This document shows positions 1-10,326 of a stretch of 64,000 bases of DNA, in pieces. This stretch comes from Camellia lanceoleosa. Taxonomy: Eukaryota; Streptophyta; Magnoliopsida; Ericales; Theaceae. Below the pieces are notes generated by a model. The model did no database searches. It saw nothing but the letters and a program-made list of their open reading frames with translations, and had not been told where the DNA came from. Each line of letters opens with the position of its first letter. Within the stretch, counting starts at the first letter, position 1. A program made the position numbers and the translations under genes. The stretch is taken from the NCBI GenBank assembly GCA_025200525.1, contig CM045762.1:106666682-106730681 (forward strand). The letters are read 5' to 3'.

Positions 1-644
1 TTTAGCAGTTTCTATTAATGGAGCTAAATTGGGGAGACTAATTTGAAACACCGGCCACTAAACCCAAAAGACAAGAACACTCTTTGATATATTATCAAAT
101 GAGATTATTTAGGTTAGTTCAAAACTCTAATAGTATGTTAAATTCTTAAATTAAAGTCATTTTTAGTTGTACCTTCATAATTAAATAAATTCCTTTCAAT
201 AGTGTTCCAAATCTTCAGCCAAAATTTATCAAAATACACGAGATTTGACCTTGTCAAATATACCACAACAATCATGACCAAATGGAAAGCATTTTAGTGT
301 TGTAGTGTTAAAACAAATGTGACCTTTTTGTACTGTATTAAGCCTAAAAGAATACTTTGTTAAAGTGACTTTGACTTTCACTATTAGACTTGCTCTTAAG
401 TAATTTATTGCCCTAATCTCAAGAGATTGGCTTAGTGGGTAAAATTTGAGAGTTAAGGGTATGTTCTCACTAGATCTCAAATTCAATATTCACTAGTAGT
501 AATAAGTTTCTTGGGGCCATGTCCATACAAGTCGTTCGGCTTCACTTTAAATGGGGTCTTTGCAAGTGAACGGTGGGATTGATCCTCCAGGATTAGTTGA
601 GGTGTACGTAAACTAGTCTGAACACTAAGTTATCGAAACAAAGA
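1..644. other. AT-rich host flank, no gene seen
   Basis: No open frame here resembles a known protein and I see no tandem structure. It lies downstream of the WAK-like 3' exon on the minus strand, so it is probably intergenic host DNA. A decayed transposon cannot be excluded. Confidence 0.4.
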
Positions 645-1256
645 TGTTTGGCTTCTCTCAAGTTGTCATCTCAACTTAAGAGAGCGTTTGAACTTGATAG
701 GCCCTTGGCTCCCTCCTTGCAATGGTTAAGATTCACTTCAAGAGAATCCAACGGCTTAGATCACTTTATTAAAAAAAATTTAAAATCAAAAAGTAATTTT
801 TTGGGGGGTGATCTGGGCTATTGGATTCTCTTAAGATGAATCTTGACCGTTGCAAGGAGAGGGCCAATTAGAGAAGGCAAGGATAGGATCTTTGCTCCGT
901 TTTGGATACTGATTTTGGTGATCCGAACAATTCGCTTTTGAAGATTCGTTCAATAGAATATTTATATAAAAAATCAAAATGATTAGATATCGGTAGGTAT
1001 ATATTTGAATCATATTTGTTCTATACAAATGGACGACAAATGTAATTTCAAAAATAGCCATATATTTTTTATAATACAATTTTGATTCAAACATATACCT
1101 ACCGATATCTGATCAACTTTATTTTTTGCATGAATATTCTACTCAATAAGTTTTAAAAAGTGAACGGTTCGGATCATCAAAACCGATCTTAAAGTGATTT
1201 TTATTGAGTCTAAACGTTCTTGTAAGTTGAGATGACCAATTTAAAAGAAGTCAAAC
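645..1256. mobile_element. Fold-back (MITE-like) element with long inverted arms
   Basis: The left arm starts near 645 (GTTTGGCTTCTCTC, then TCATCTCAACTTA). The right arm ends near 1256 and reads as its reverse complement (GTTTGACTTC, TCATCTCAACTTA). The pairing continues inward through GATCCGAAC, AGAATATT and ATATCGGTAGGTATAT, leaving a loop at roughly 1013-1082. There is no transposase, so this is a non-autonomous DNA element. The left arm is interrupted by a second fold-back element at 700-865. I could not define the target-site duplication, so the superfamily is unassigned. Confidence 0.7.
700..865. mobile_element. Small fold-back element nested in the left arm of the larger one
   Basis: The segment GGCCCTTGGCTCCCTCCTTG at 700 pairs with CAAGGAGAGGGCC ending at 865. 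Further inward, AGAGAATCCAA and CAACGG...GATCAC pair with GTGATCTGGGC and TTGGATTCTCTTAAG. The counterpart arm of the larger element (1083-1256) has no matching interruption, so this one looks like a later insertion. It has no coding capacity. Confidence 0.6.
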
Positions 1257-2238
1257 TAAAAAAGAAAAAACAAGTAACTTATTGTTACTTGTAATTATGT
1301 GTATACATTCACAAGAAGGCTAATGAACAATCCAAGACCTGGACTGCATAACTAATTTACTAATTGAAAGAAAGATATCTAATTGTATCAATTCCCCTTT
1401 CTCAGTTAAGCATATTAATTAATAATTATACACTTGGTCAGTACCAATCCTGAGATCAAATGTTATCTCAAAACAAAACATGTTGTTCTAACCTATAAAA
1501 CCTCAGAAGATTTTAGACCACCTCAACGTGTGGCTAACATGGCAAGAGTTTAAAATTGGCATTGCATAAAAAAACAAAAAATGGTTTATTGACTTGACCC
1601 TCTAGTAATAGAAGGAAAACAGAGGTGTTCTGTGTATTAGGTGAGTTGTACAAATGCCTAGGCTCCATATTTGAAAAGACTCAAGTTTTTAGGGCTTTTA
1701 ATAGTAATATATCTGATTCTATTAAACAAAGATCCTTAATAATGAGCAACGAATATATATATATATATATGAGGCCTTACCCATTATTAAAGGATTTTAA
1801 GTAATAAATATAACAACATGTATTATGAGTGTCTTAAAATTTTGGAAGCTTTTTCAAAGATGGAGCTTAGGCGTTTGTCTAACTTGTTTAGTGGACAGAT
1901 CACCTTTATTAAAATTTTGGGAGCTTTCTCAAATATGGAGCTTAGGTGTTTGTCTAACTCATTTAATGGACGGATCATTATTAATCACTTATACTAACAT
2001 TAAATACATATTTATGATCACCTTTATTAAAATGAATTATGTATAGTATAGGAAACTACTAATATTGCCAATCCAAAGCATAAGTCATACAAGTTTGTAG
2101 CTTTGCTTACTAGTACTTAATTATTCTAACCAACATTTCAATAACAAATCTTTATGGTAACTTATTGGTATATTCTCAATCAAGAAATCTAAGATGGGCA
2201 AGCACTATATATATGTATTATGTGTGTATGTGTATACT
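1257..2238. other. AT-rich host sequence downstream of the WAK-like gene
   Basis: No supported gene. It holds an (AT)n run at about 1752-1770 and an imperfect 75-bp tandem duplication at 1836-1985. It would be the 3' flank of the minus-strand kinase exon that ends at 2239. Confidence 0.4.
1836..1985. repeat. 75-bp direct tandem duplication
   Basis: Two adjacent copies begin with AAAATTTTGG at 1836 and 1911. Both continue through GAGCTTAGG.GTTTGTCTAAC. They differ by scattered substitutions, so this is an old local duplication with no visible function. Confidence 0.65.
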
Positions 2239-3194
2239 TCATGGCTTGTTATGCAATAGTGATTGCATTTCAAATGTTGAAGTTGTACTACTATCTAAAA
2301 AAGTTCCAGTCGAGGTTGATGCAACATCCGAAGCCTCAATACGGTCAGTTGCATTGTATTCAACCTCTTCATAGTGTTGGTGAATTGTCAAACTTCCATG
2401 TGACATTCTAATTCCTTCCAACTCTACTACAAACATCTTTCATTGTAGGTCCCTTCTTCCCATTCAAAGTTAGGCATCTTCTTGCGAGGTGAGCAACAGC
2501 AATCATCTCTTCTCTCTAGCCCTCTTTGAGAATCCGGGGATCAAGAATCTCAAGTAGACGATTTTCCTCAATTAATTGCATCAAATAACTGACTAAACTC
2601 CTACTTTCTCGGGTTCTAGTGGAAGATATTGGTTTTTGCCCAATTAAAAGCTCAACAATAATAACTCCGAAGCTGTAAACATCACTTTTATCAGTAAATT
2701 GGCTCGATTGAAAGTAGTCTGGATCTAAGTACCCAAAAGTCCCTTGTACTCGTGTGGTCAAATGAGTATTATCAACATCAATTGATGTTGAAATTCCAAC
2801 GTCAGAACCTTTGCTTTGTATTTTTCATCCAAGAGTATGTTGGTTGACTTCATGTCTCGATGATGGATGGTTATAGACGCCGCATAGTGCAAGTAGGAAA
2901 GAGCTCCGGCAACTTTTGTGGCAATCCGAAAGCGCAACTCCCATGATAGTGGGAACTCCTCGTTTGGATCATGAATATGTTGAGAGAGTGTTCCATTTGG
3001 GATGAACTCGTATATTAGCAGAGGAACGTATGTCTCTAAACAACAACCCAAGAGCTTGACTATATTCCTATGGACAATTTGTGAAATAATGACGACCTCA
3101 TTGATGAATTGCTCAACCTGTCCTTCGTTGACAACCTTAGACTTTTTAACAGTGATGATTCTCCCATCTAACAACATGCCTTTGTAAACAGTAC
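2239..3194 (-). pseudogene. WAK-like receptor kinase, C-terminal kinase exon (broken)
   Basis: This encodes most of a Ser/Thr kinase domain of a wall-associated kinase-like receptor, a plasma-membrane protein that in intact genes senses cell-wall pectin or signals. Visible landmarks are GTVYKG at the exon start, the lysine in VKKSKVV, the catalytic-loop [35 protein letters not shown] and a C-terminal TSTGTFLDSSTTSTF tail typical of the family. A minus-strand AG acceptor immediately precedes the exon. Lesions are a one-base loss near 2808 just before the DFG position (which also reads DVG), an in-frame TAG near 2518 and another frame change near 2435. The upstream exon lies about 49 kb away at 52360-52604, on the far side of two retroelement insertions. 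The family assignment is strong, and loss of function is very likely. Confidence 0.88.
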
Positions 3195-3496
3195 CTATTG
3201 GAAAATTAATTGAAAGTAAATGGTTGATTAAAAAATTTGGAAAAATAAACAATGAACAAATCTTATTGAAATTAGAGAAAAACAAGAATCATAAATTTTG
3301 CTTCAAATCAAATCCTAGATGTATGAAATAGCAGCTAATTAACTTCTTATGACAAATATATGTGTGTGTGTATATATATATGTTGGCTCATATGCGCTCA
3401 CCACGCTAAATACAAATCCAATGCACGTGCCTAATATATATATATATGTACAAGGGTAGAGCTATGCTTTGAATAAGGTGTTCATGCATGTCGTCA
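3195..3496 (-). other. Remnant of the WAK-like intron, left of the insertions
   Basis: This is AT-rich intron sequence upstream (minus strand) of the kinase exon. The acceptor CCAATAG abuts the exon. (GT)n/(AT)n runs occur near 3360-3382 and 3433-3446. Element C begins near its right edge. Confidence 0.6.
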
Positions 3497-6400
3497 TGAG
3501 GACCTGCTCTGATTCGGACTCGATTTGTGTCGGTTCTAAATCTTGAACCAAAGAGTCCAAATCCGGCAAATCGTTTTGAAGAAAAACAGATTTTGAAAAA
3601 GTAGTGCCGAACATGGACTGCTTTGCCAGATTACAGAGTCGCCACCTAAATATTTTAAAAATGGGAAATTTAGGAAACCCTGACTCGGTGCCGAAGGCCA
3701 CATGTCCGTCATCACCAAAGTGGTCTTGGCTCGGGAGCTTGGGTACGATCGGGGAAGGTCATTATGAGCACCCTTTCGCCGGCCAAGACCGGCCTCTACT
3801 AACCGTGATATCCGTTTTGAAAACATTATGCGTTCTTATTCGGTTATTAACCTAGAATTACTATGTGATGCGACAACACAAAAATATAGACTAGATCGCC
3901 TAACTTGGAAATAAACATTGCATATCCGTTTTGTTTCAAAACACGTGTTAGATTTTGCTACTCGGAAGTAGGCTAAAATACGGATTTCAACGAGTTTTCC
4001 AACTCAGGCAATCCAACCTCCACCCACAGGCATTCAAACAGTAATATCACATAAGCACTTAGCCGCATGGCAAGCATACTGTCATGGTAAACATTCACAC
4101 GCATGCGATATGCTAAAGCCATAAAAACTTACACCGTACTCCGTGCCAAAACAGTAAACTAGTTAGCAAACATGCATGACCTAGTTCATGTTAAGTGGCT
4201 AATGCGACACAGGCAGAAATGCAATCTAGAGTAGGCTCGGCTAACCCTAGACATGACATGTGAAATGCGCGAGTAGCATGTATTCAATTTGGAATTGAAA
4301 TACAATGCAGTTTGTATGATGTGCCGAGCCCGATGCGTGTAAACAAATGCATGGATGCACACATGCATTGCATAAGGTATGCTAAAATAGACATGCCCTA
4401 ATCTACCAACATAAGCGGGTAAATAAAAGGGATAGGAAGAAATGGGGATTGGAAGACATACACCCACTCACGCACACTTATTACAAATTTGCCCTCGCTC
4501 GGAGGGACCAAAATAATAATACAGATTAATTAACTATGCAAGCTAATTAATTATTACAAATTAACTAAATTAATTAAATGAATAATTAATCTAATTAAAG
4601 CAGTGAACGCCTCGGGAAGAGGGCTCGAGCGCGTCGCGCGCCTGGGACTCGCTCGGAATCGCACTGCCATGCAAGTATGCCTCTGTTTTCCCTGCTTTCC
4701 ATCTCAGAAGATTGCCAAAACTTCAGGAATACTTCCTTGGGCATTGGGGAGTACCACCGGCTATGGTAGAGAACCACCGGCTGAAGAATGTGGCCACCGG
4801 CACTAAATTGATCCATCGGCTGCCAATTGACTGCCGGTCGGCACTAAACACTGCCGGCCGGCACAAATTGCCTGCAGAACCTGCAACTCACAGCAGCAAA
4901 GGACACAACTTGCATGGCAATGTGATTCATGGTATTTATGCACTACACACACCTCTTATCATGTTATTGGCTCAAGGAGGCATATGCCTCGATTCCCGGG
5001 CCACCAATCGCGCATTTCCATGCGTGATGGTCCTAAGAACCAAGAATGCAACTTCACTTTCAAATGCATGCGATGCAAATAAGTAAACAAGGGTATTCAA
5101 CCTCCGTCATACTTCATTTCAAGAGGCCAAACATGCACAAAACAAATGCAACCCTAAACATGTCAACTAGGCATGCAACATGGACTACGCGATGTACTTG
5201 TGCAAGGCATACAAGCAAGCATCTGAATCAATGAGGATGGACTTAGACATGATCTAGGCACTCCTATAGGCCTAAAATCAATGGCCAAATTGCTAAAATG
5301 TGAGGGCCAAACACACATGCACACATACACATGTTAAGGCATTAACACTTAGGCATAATAAACAACATTCAAGCACACTTGAAATAAGTTAAGCATGGAT
5401 TACTAGCATGCATAAGAAGCTCTGAAAATCACACAAAAACATGATGCCAAATCGTGCGACAAAACAAACCAAATATGCAACAAATGGCCCAAGTCTTGAA
5501 ACAAGCCATGAAGGCTTAAGTCGAGGCCAAGTCCAACAAGCCTCACAAGGCTAGGGGGACTCAAAACAGGTCACAAGCAGACCTAAACAAAGCCTAAGGG
5601 GCGCCTAGATGGCATCTAAGAGGCTCAAGTACAAAGGCATGAAACATGACCAAAACATAGAGTATTCAACACGTGCTTTTAAAGCATTAAAGAAGCCACT
5701 AAGGCAATCATATAAGCTCATTATAAGGTCTGAGATGGCATGTAAAAGGGTTCCAAACCCTTGAAATCATGGAGGCAATGCATCCTACACATGCACCTAC
5801 TTGAAGCATACAAGCTACAATGCAAAGGGGGTATACAAAACATGCCAAGATTGACCCAAACGACCATGGACAGAGCTAGATCATGGCAAAATGAGTATAA
5901 GTTTCATGGATCTAGGCCTAAATCATGCTAGAAATGAAGGGACACAAACTAGGCACATTAAGACAACATGAGGCATTACAAGGCAACTATACTAAGCATG
6001 CATAGGAGACCAAAACCAACTTAGGAACATGTTATATCATGTCAAGATAAGCATGGAAAACAAGCCAAACATGCTCCACACACACTCAAGCATGGAGCTC
6101 CATAAGGAAGCAGAACTTGCCCTTTTCAAGGACATCAAGGAGAGGGGGAGGCCGCGTCCTTCTGGAGTCTCTAAGACATGCTCTTCACCACTGAAATCCT
6201 CAAGATTTGGTGGTGAAGAGATCTAAGACCAAAGTCTCGGATCTCTCACAAAATAGCACAAAAGTGCCCTTTTCAAGGCTTAAGGGTGGTCAAACTTACC
6301 CAAACCACAAAACACTCTTAATGAACAATAAAGAGGGCCTAAAATAGAACTTTTATGTGTTATAGACTAAGCACAAAAACTGTTTTAAACTAGACAAAAA

Positions 6401-7193
6401 TGGAATGCAAAAATGGGGTAAATAAAGTTAGTTTCTTACCCTTGATGACTATCTTCACAAAAGTTGTTGTTGTTGCTTCCTTGAGCTCCAATCCAATCAA
6501 AAACACCAAGAACCAACCCTTAGAACCTCAGTTGCTTAGAGAAGGTGAAACACTAGGTGCTTGTGTGCAATAGTGTGAACTAAAGCACCTAGTGTACAAA
6601 ATGAGAGGTAAGAAGAGAGATACAATAGATACAAAGATCAAACCCTAAACCAGAGGTTCTTCTCTCTTTTTTTTTCTTTCTAACCCTAAAATTTTGCTAA
6701 CCCTTGAGCCAAGAGAAGAGCCTTCTCTTTATAGGCAACAAAGACTTACCAACTAAGTCATCCAAGGGCTCATCCTTCCATACACGTGTATGGAGAGGAA
6801 ACAAGAGCTAAACAGCTGTCTAAAAATATCTCAGAAAGCAGCTGTAAAGTGGTCGGCTGGGCAAAATGGTCATTTTGCCAAAAATGGTGCCGGCAAGCAC
6901 AAATAGTGCCGACGGCACAATATAGTGCAGTGGCAACACCGACCAACCGGTGGCCTCTAGCCCCAGCCGGTGGTATGTGGGGATACCTCAGAAGGCATTT
7001 CTTGCTCCCTCAAAGTCAAAGTACAAGTTTTTGGTTCTAAACTAGTCACATAACAGTCAAGTTCGGAGGTCTGAGAGGCAAGGCGTGGCGAGAGAACTCC
7101 GGGAATTCCAAACGAACACAAACATGGATAATCACCGAGTGTTCGAGCGGTGACATCCAAGTCTTGAGGACGGTCAAAAATGGGGTGTCTACA
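3497..7193 (-). repeat. Element C 3' LTR
   Basis: This is nearly the same sequence as 18411-22106 and clearly related to the two LTRs of element B. In plus coordinates it runs TGAGGACC...GTGTCTACA, i.e. TG...CA. It contains an AT-rich TTAATTAA cluster (4520-4600), two CCGGC-rich cassettes in opposite orientation (about 4725-4875 and 6884-6985), and a minus-strand promoter with a G-box palindrome at 6778-6793 and a TATA box near 6728-6736. A telo-box-like AAACCCTAA lies in the presumed leader near 6644. Confidence 0.85.
6728..6793 (-). promoter_or_regulatory. Element C 3' LTR core promoter: G-box palindrome and TATA box
   Basis: The perfect palindrome CCATACACGTGTATGG (6778-6793) carries a CACGTG G-box. 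On the minus strand CCTATAAAGAGAAGG follows about 45 bp downstream, as expected for a TATA box. The same pair recurs in all four LTRs of this family (21651-21716, 30829-30900, 45211-45283). Promoter function is inferred from layout and conservation. Confidence 0.65.
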
Positions 7194-7208
7194 GTTGCCC
7201 CTCTTTGA
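7194..7208 (-). other. Element C polypurine tract
   Basis: On the minus strand CAAAGAGGGGCAAC lies directly before the 3' LTR start TGTAGACACCCC. This is the expected place and composition for the plus-strand primer of reverse transcription, and it fixes the element's orientation. Confidence 0.75.
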
Positions 7209-10200
7209 CAGAACTCGAAAGTCATAACAATGACGGGAGTGAATGTCAAAGCCCAGAGATGGCCCATTTTTGACAAGGCCGAAGACTTGGACAAACATAC
7301 AAAGCGCAAATGGTTGAACTCGCAAGCTGCCTACGTATCCCTTTGCAAGGAATCAAGCCAGCGTAGTTCATGCAGGGGGCATACATGCCAAGGATAAGAT
7401 ATGCGCCCGTAGGCAGGGGCAAAATGCAACTGAAAATGCAAGAAGCCGAGCATAACTCATGATCATGCAAAGAAAGCTGTAATGAAGCACACATGCAACA
7501 GTTATAAGCTAACATGCAACAGTCTACACTACAATGCAGAAAGGTTGTAAGAGAATTATGAAATTCTCAAAATGTCTCACGCGGAGGATACAATACCTGC
7601 GCGGCTCGTCCGGTTGCACCGGCCTCAAATGAGCCGTACATACAATATCGTGCCTGCAAAGAAAGCAAACTTAACAGGTACAATATTGTTAGTAACATGC
7701 ATGACATATGCAATGCAAATGATGAATGATATGCAATATATACAAAACTATGTATAAATAATGCAAATGAAAATGTAGTGCAATTAAAACTATGCAAACT
7801 ACATGCAAAGCAATTGAATCATGATTCAATCATGAGCGGTTCGAAACCACGCATATGTCAAGTAGATCGATGGAAGTAACAAGTTCGTCTCTCATGGAAC
7901 GATGTCTGATCTATGAGTACTTCGCACGGACACAAGAACAAGTATTGGATGGAATGACATAAGTGAGGAAACGACCTGCTGGAGAGAGAATAATGATCCT
8001 AATGCTGGATGCAACAATTATACTACAATGTAATATCTACAATGGATATGGCGCGCGGCCAAACCGTATTTTGCCTAGGAAAGGCATGCACACATACAAA
8101 CCATGTCTAACACAGAAAAGGTGCCGCAACCTCAAACCAAGTTCATCAAGGAGTAGGCGCGATACACATGCAGAACTGTGCTTCAACGTGAAAAGTAAGG
8201 GCACATACCAGACCAAGCTCAACAAGGAAAGGCGCAAGCCATAAATGGAGGTGATGCAGTAGATGCATGCAAGCTATAATGCACTATGCACAATATGCAA
8301 TGGAATGGACATTTACAAAGGATGCATGACATATGCACTATACTACAATGAAATGCATGACATATGCATGTTTTTTTTTGTTTTTGGATTTTTTGAAATG
8401 CATGACATATGCAAAATTTAAAATGATGCATGTTGTTTTTGTTGTTTTTTGAAATGCATGACATATGCAAATGATGCGATGCCTATGATTGCAGCTTTCC
8501 CTATCTTACCAAGAGGGCGATACACTAGGTTGATTCAGTATCCAGAATTAAGGCGTAAACACGCCGCCTCAACCTATGGGGCTTCCATACAGATTTCAAG
8601 TCGAGGGTACACCCCCTGGGTATTTAAACCAGACTTTAGTCTCGGAAATTCCGAACCTTTGCGTTCTAGGCATAAGCCGTTCAAACTCTAGTTTTCACCG
8701 TCTCCATTGGTCTCCTAGGAATTCACCGCAATCACAGATGGGTGGCTTTACCAGACCACCGAAAGTCGTTCGGGCACGACAAACACCGAAGGAATTGCAC
8801 CTTCAGAGGATTTAAGGTCTCCTAGACCGTGCGTGTTTAAGGTCTCGCCAGACCAGGCGAGGCAACAATGAGATGCGCATGCGGATGCAAATGGGGCAAA
8901 CGAGACGCGCGTGCAAGGAGGTGCACGTGTCTCAAAGGATGGAAAATGAAGTGCAATGGGGGTGCGCCAAACGGCGCGATGAAATGCATGCCAAATGCAA
9001 TGAGGGGCAACTTTAGTACACCGAAGGTCTTGCACCTCCCGAGGATTTAAGGTCTCCTAGGCCGTATGTGTTTAAGGTCTCGTCAGACCGGGCGTGTTTA
9101 AGGTCCCGCCGGACCGGGCTAATCGAAATGCACGCGCAATGCAGACAGGCGGGGGCGCAAAATAGCGCGAACAATGCAAATGAGGCAAATGAGGCGCACA
9201 CACCTCACAGGATTTGAAAAACAATGCAAATGAGGCCTGAATGCCTCATAGCATCCACAGGAATGTAAATGAAACACGTGAGGTGGCACACCTCGCGCGA
9301 ATTGAAATGAAATGAAACACGTGAGGTGGCGCACCTCACGCGAATAGAAATGAATGCAAAATGAAGCGAAACACACGAGGTGGCACACCTCGCGTGAATT
9401 GAAATGCAAATGGAAATGAAACACGTGAGGTGGCACACCTCACGCGAATATGAAATGAAAACTAAGTGCGACATGCTTGCAACACGAAGTACAAAATGAT
9501 GCAAGTGTGACACGCATGCCGCACAAAATACAAACGGATGCAAGTTGCAGAGGACGTGCAAAACGACACGCCGTGCCGCACTAGACAAAGTGATGGATGC
9601 ATGCAATGCACACGGGGTAACTTTTGAATCTTTATAAAGGACAAAAGGATACAAAAAGGATACAATCTTCGCTTGAATTTGAGCGTCACGCACAGTAGAG
9701 ACGGTCTGAAGTCAAAACGGAGGCCGGCTGAGCATCGGGGATGCATTTTCTTGTATTTTATTGATCTATGGAGACCCAAGACCCCTCATATTGCCTAAAA
9801 ACATCCTTGGGAACACCACCGGCTGGGTGGGGTGGTCACCGGCTGCCACCGGCTGCCTAAACTCATTTATCGGCACAAAAAGGTGCCGACCGGCACAAAA
9901 ATGTGCCGACCGGCCAAAAGTTGCTGATCGGGGGCAGTTTCGGCAATTCACTCCGGGTCTTTTAGGGCTTGAAACCCTATTCTAATCACTTTCCCTCCGC
10001 CGAAATCTCTCTCTCTATCTCTCTAGAGTCTCTTTTCCTCCTCTTTCGCTCATGTCTTTGCGTTTTAGGGTCGATTTCGCCGTTCGATTCGCGAATACCT
10101 TCGCGTTTCGGACATTTCCATCCGATTGAAATCTCATTTCGGTGTTCCCTTTGATATTTCCGCCTTTTCGGGACTTGTTCCCCTTGATATTCTCTACATT

Positions 10201-10326
10201 TCCGTGTATTCTCATCTTCCGACTTTCCCGGCCATTTCCGACCCTCTCGGGGTTGACTTTGTCGGTTGACTTTTCGCATTCCGGCCCATTTTTTTCCTTT
10301 TCGGCTATTTTCTCATCTCCATCGCT
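7209..10326. repeat. Element C internal region between PMD gene and 3' LTR, repeat-rich
   Basis: No gene is visible. It holds a hairpin motif (7331-7366), scattered ATGACATATGCA repeats (about 8320-8470), two to three near-copies of a GGTCTC-rich unit with TTTAAGGTCTC (8805-9120), and degenerate AATGAAACACGTGAGGTGGC units with CACGTG (9270-9445). A CCGGC-rich cassette follows at about 9795-9935, then the pyrimidine-rich leader of the PMD gene. The corresponding stretch in element B (31319-34096) has expanded into a long minisatellite. Confidence 0.6.
9795..9935 (+). promoter_or_regulatory. CCGGC-rich cassette ahead of the antisense PMD gene
   Basis: In order it reads CCTTGGGAACACCACCGGCT, further CCACCGGCTG copies, ATCGGCACAAAA, then two GTGCCGACCGGC near-palindromes. 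The same motif order occurs in the LTR upstream of the minus-strand G-box/TATA (inverted, 6884-6985) and again at 4725-4875. Because it precedes the PMD start by about 400 bp, I infer a promoter or enhancer module. Confidence 0.45.

Noticed and set aside
3480..3496. Exact target duplication for element C
   Set aside because: GTGT occurs near 3485 and at 22107, but the sequences directly at the two ends (CGTCA and GTGTC) do not match, so no duplication is claimed.
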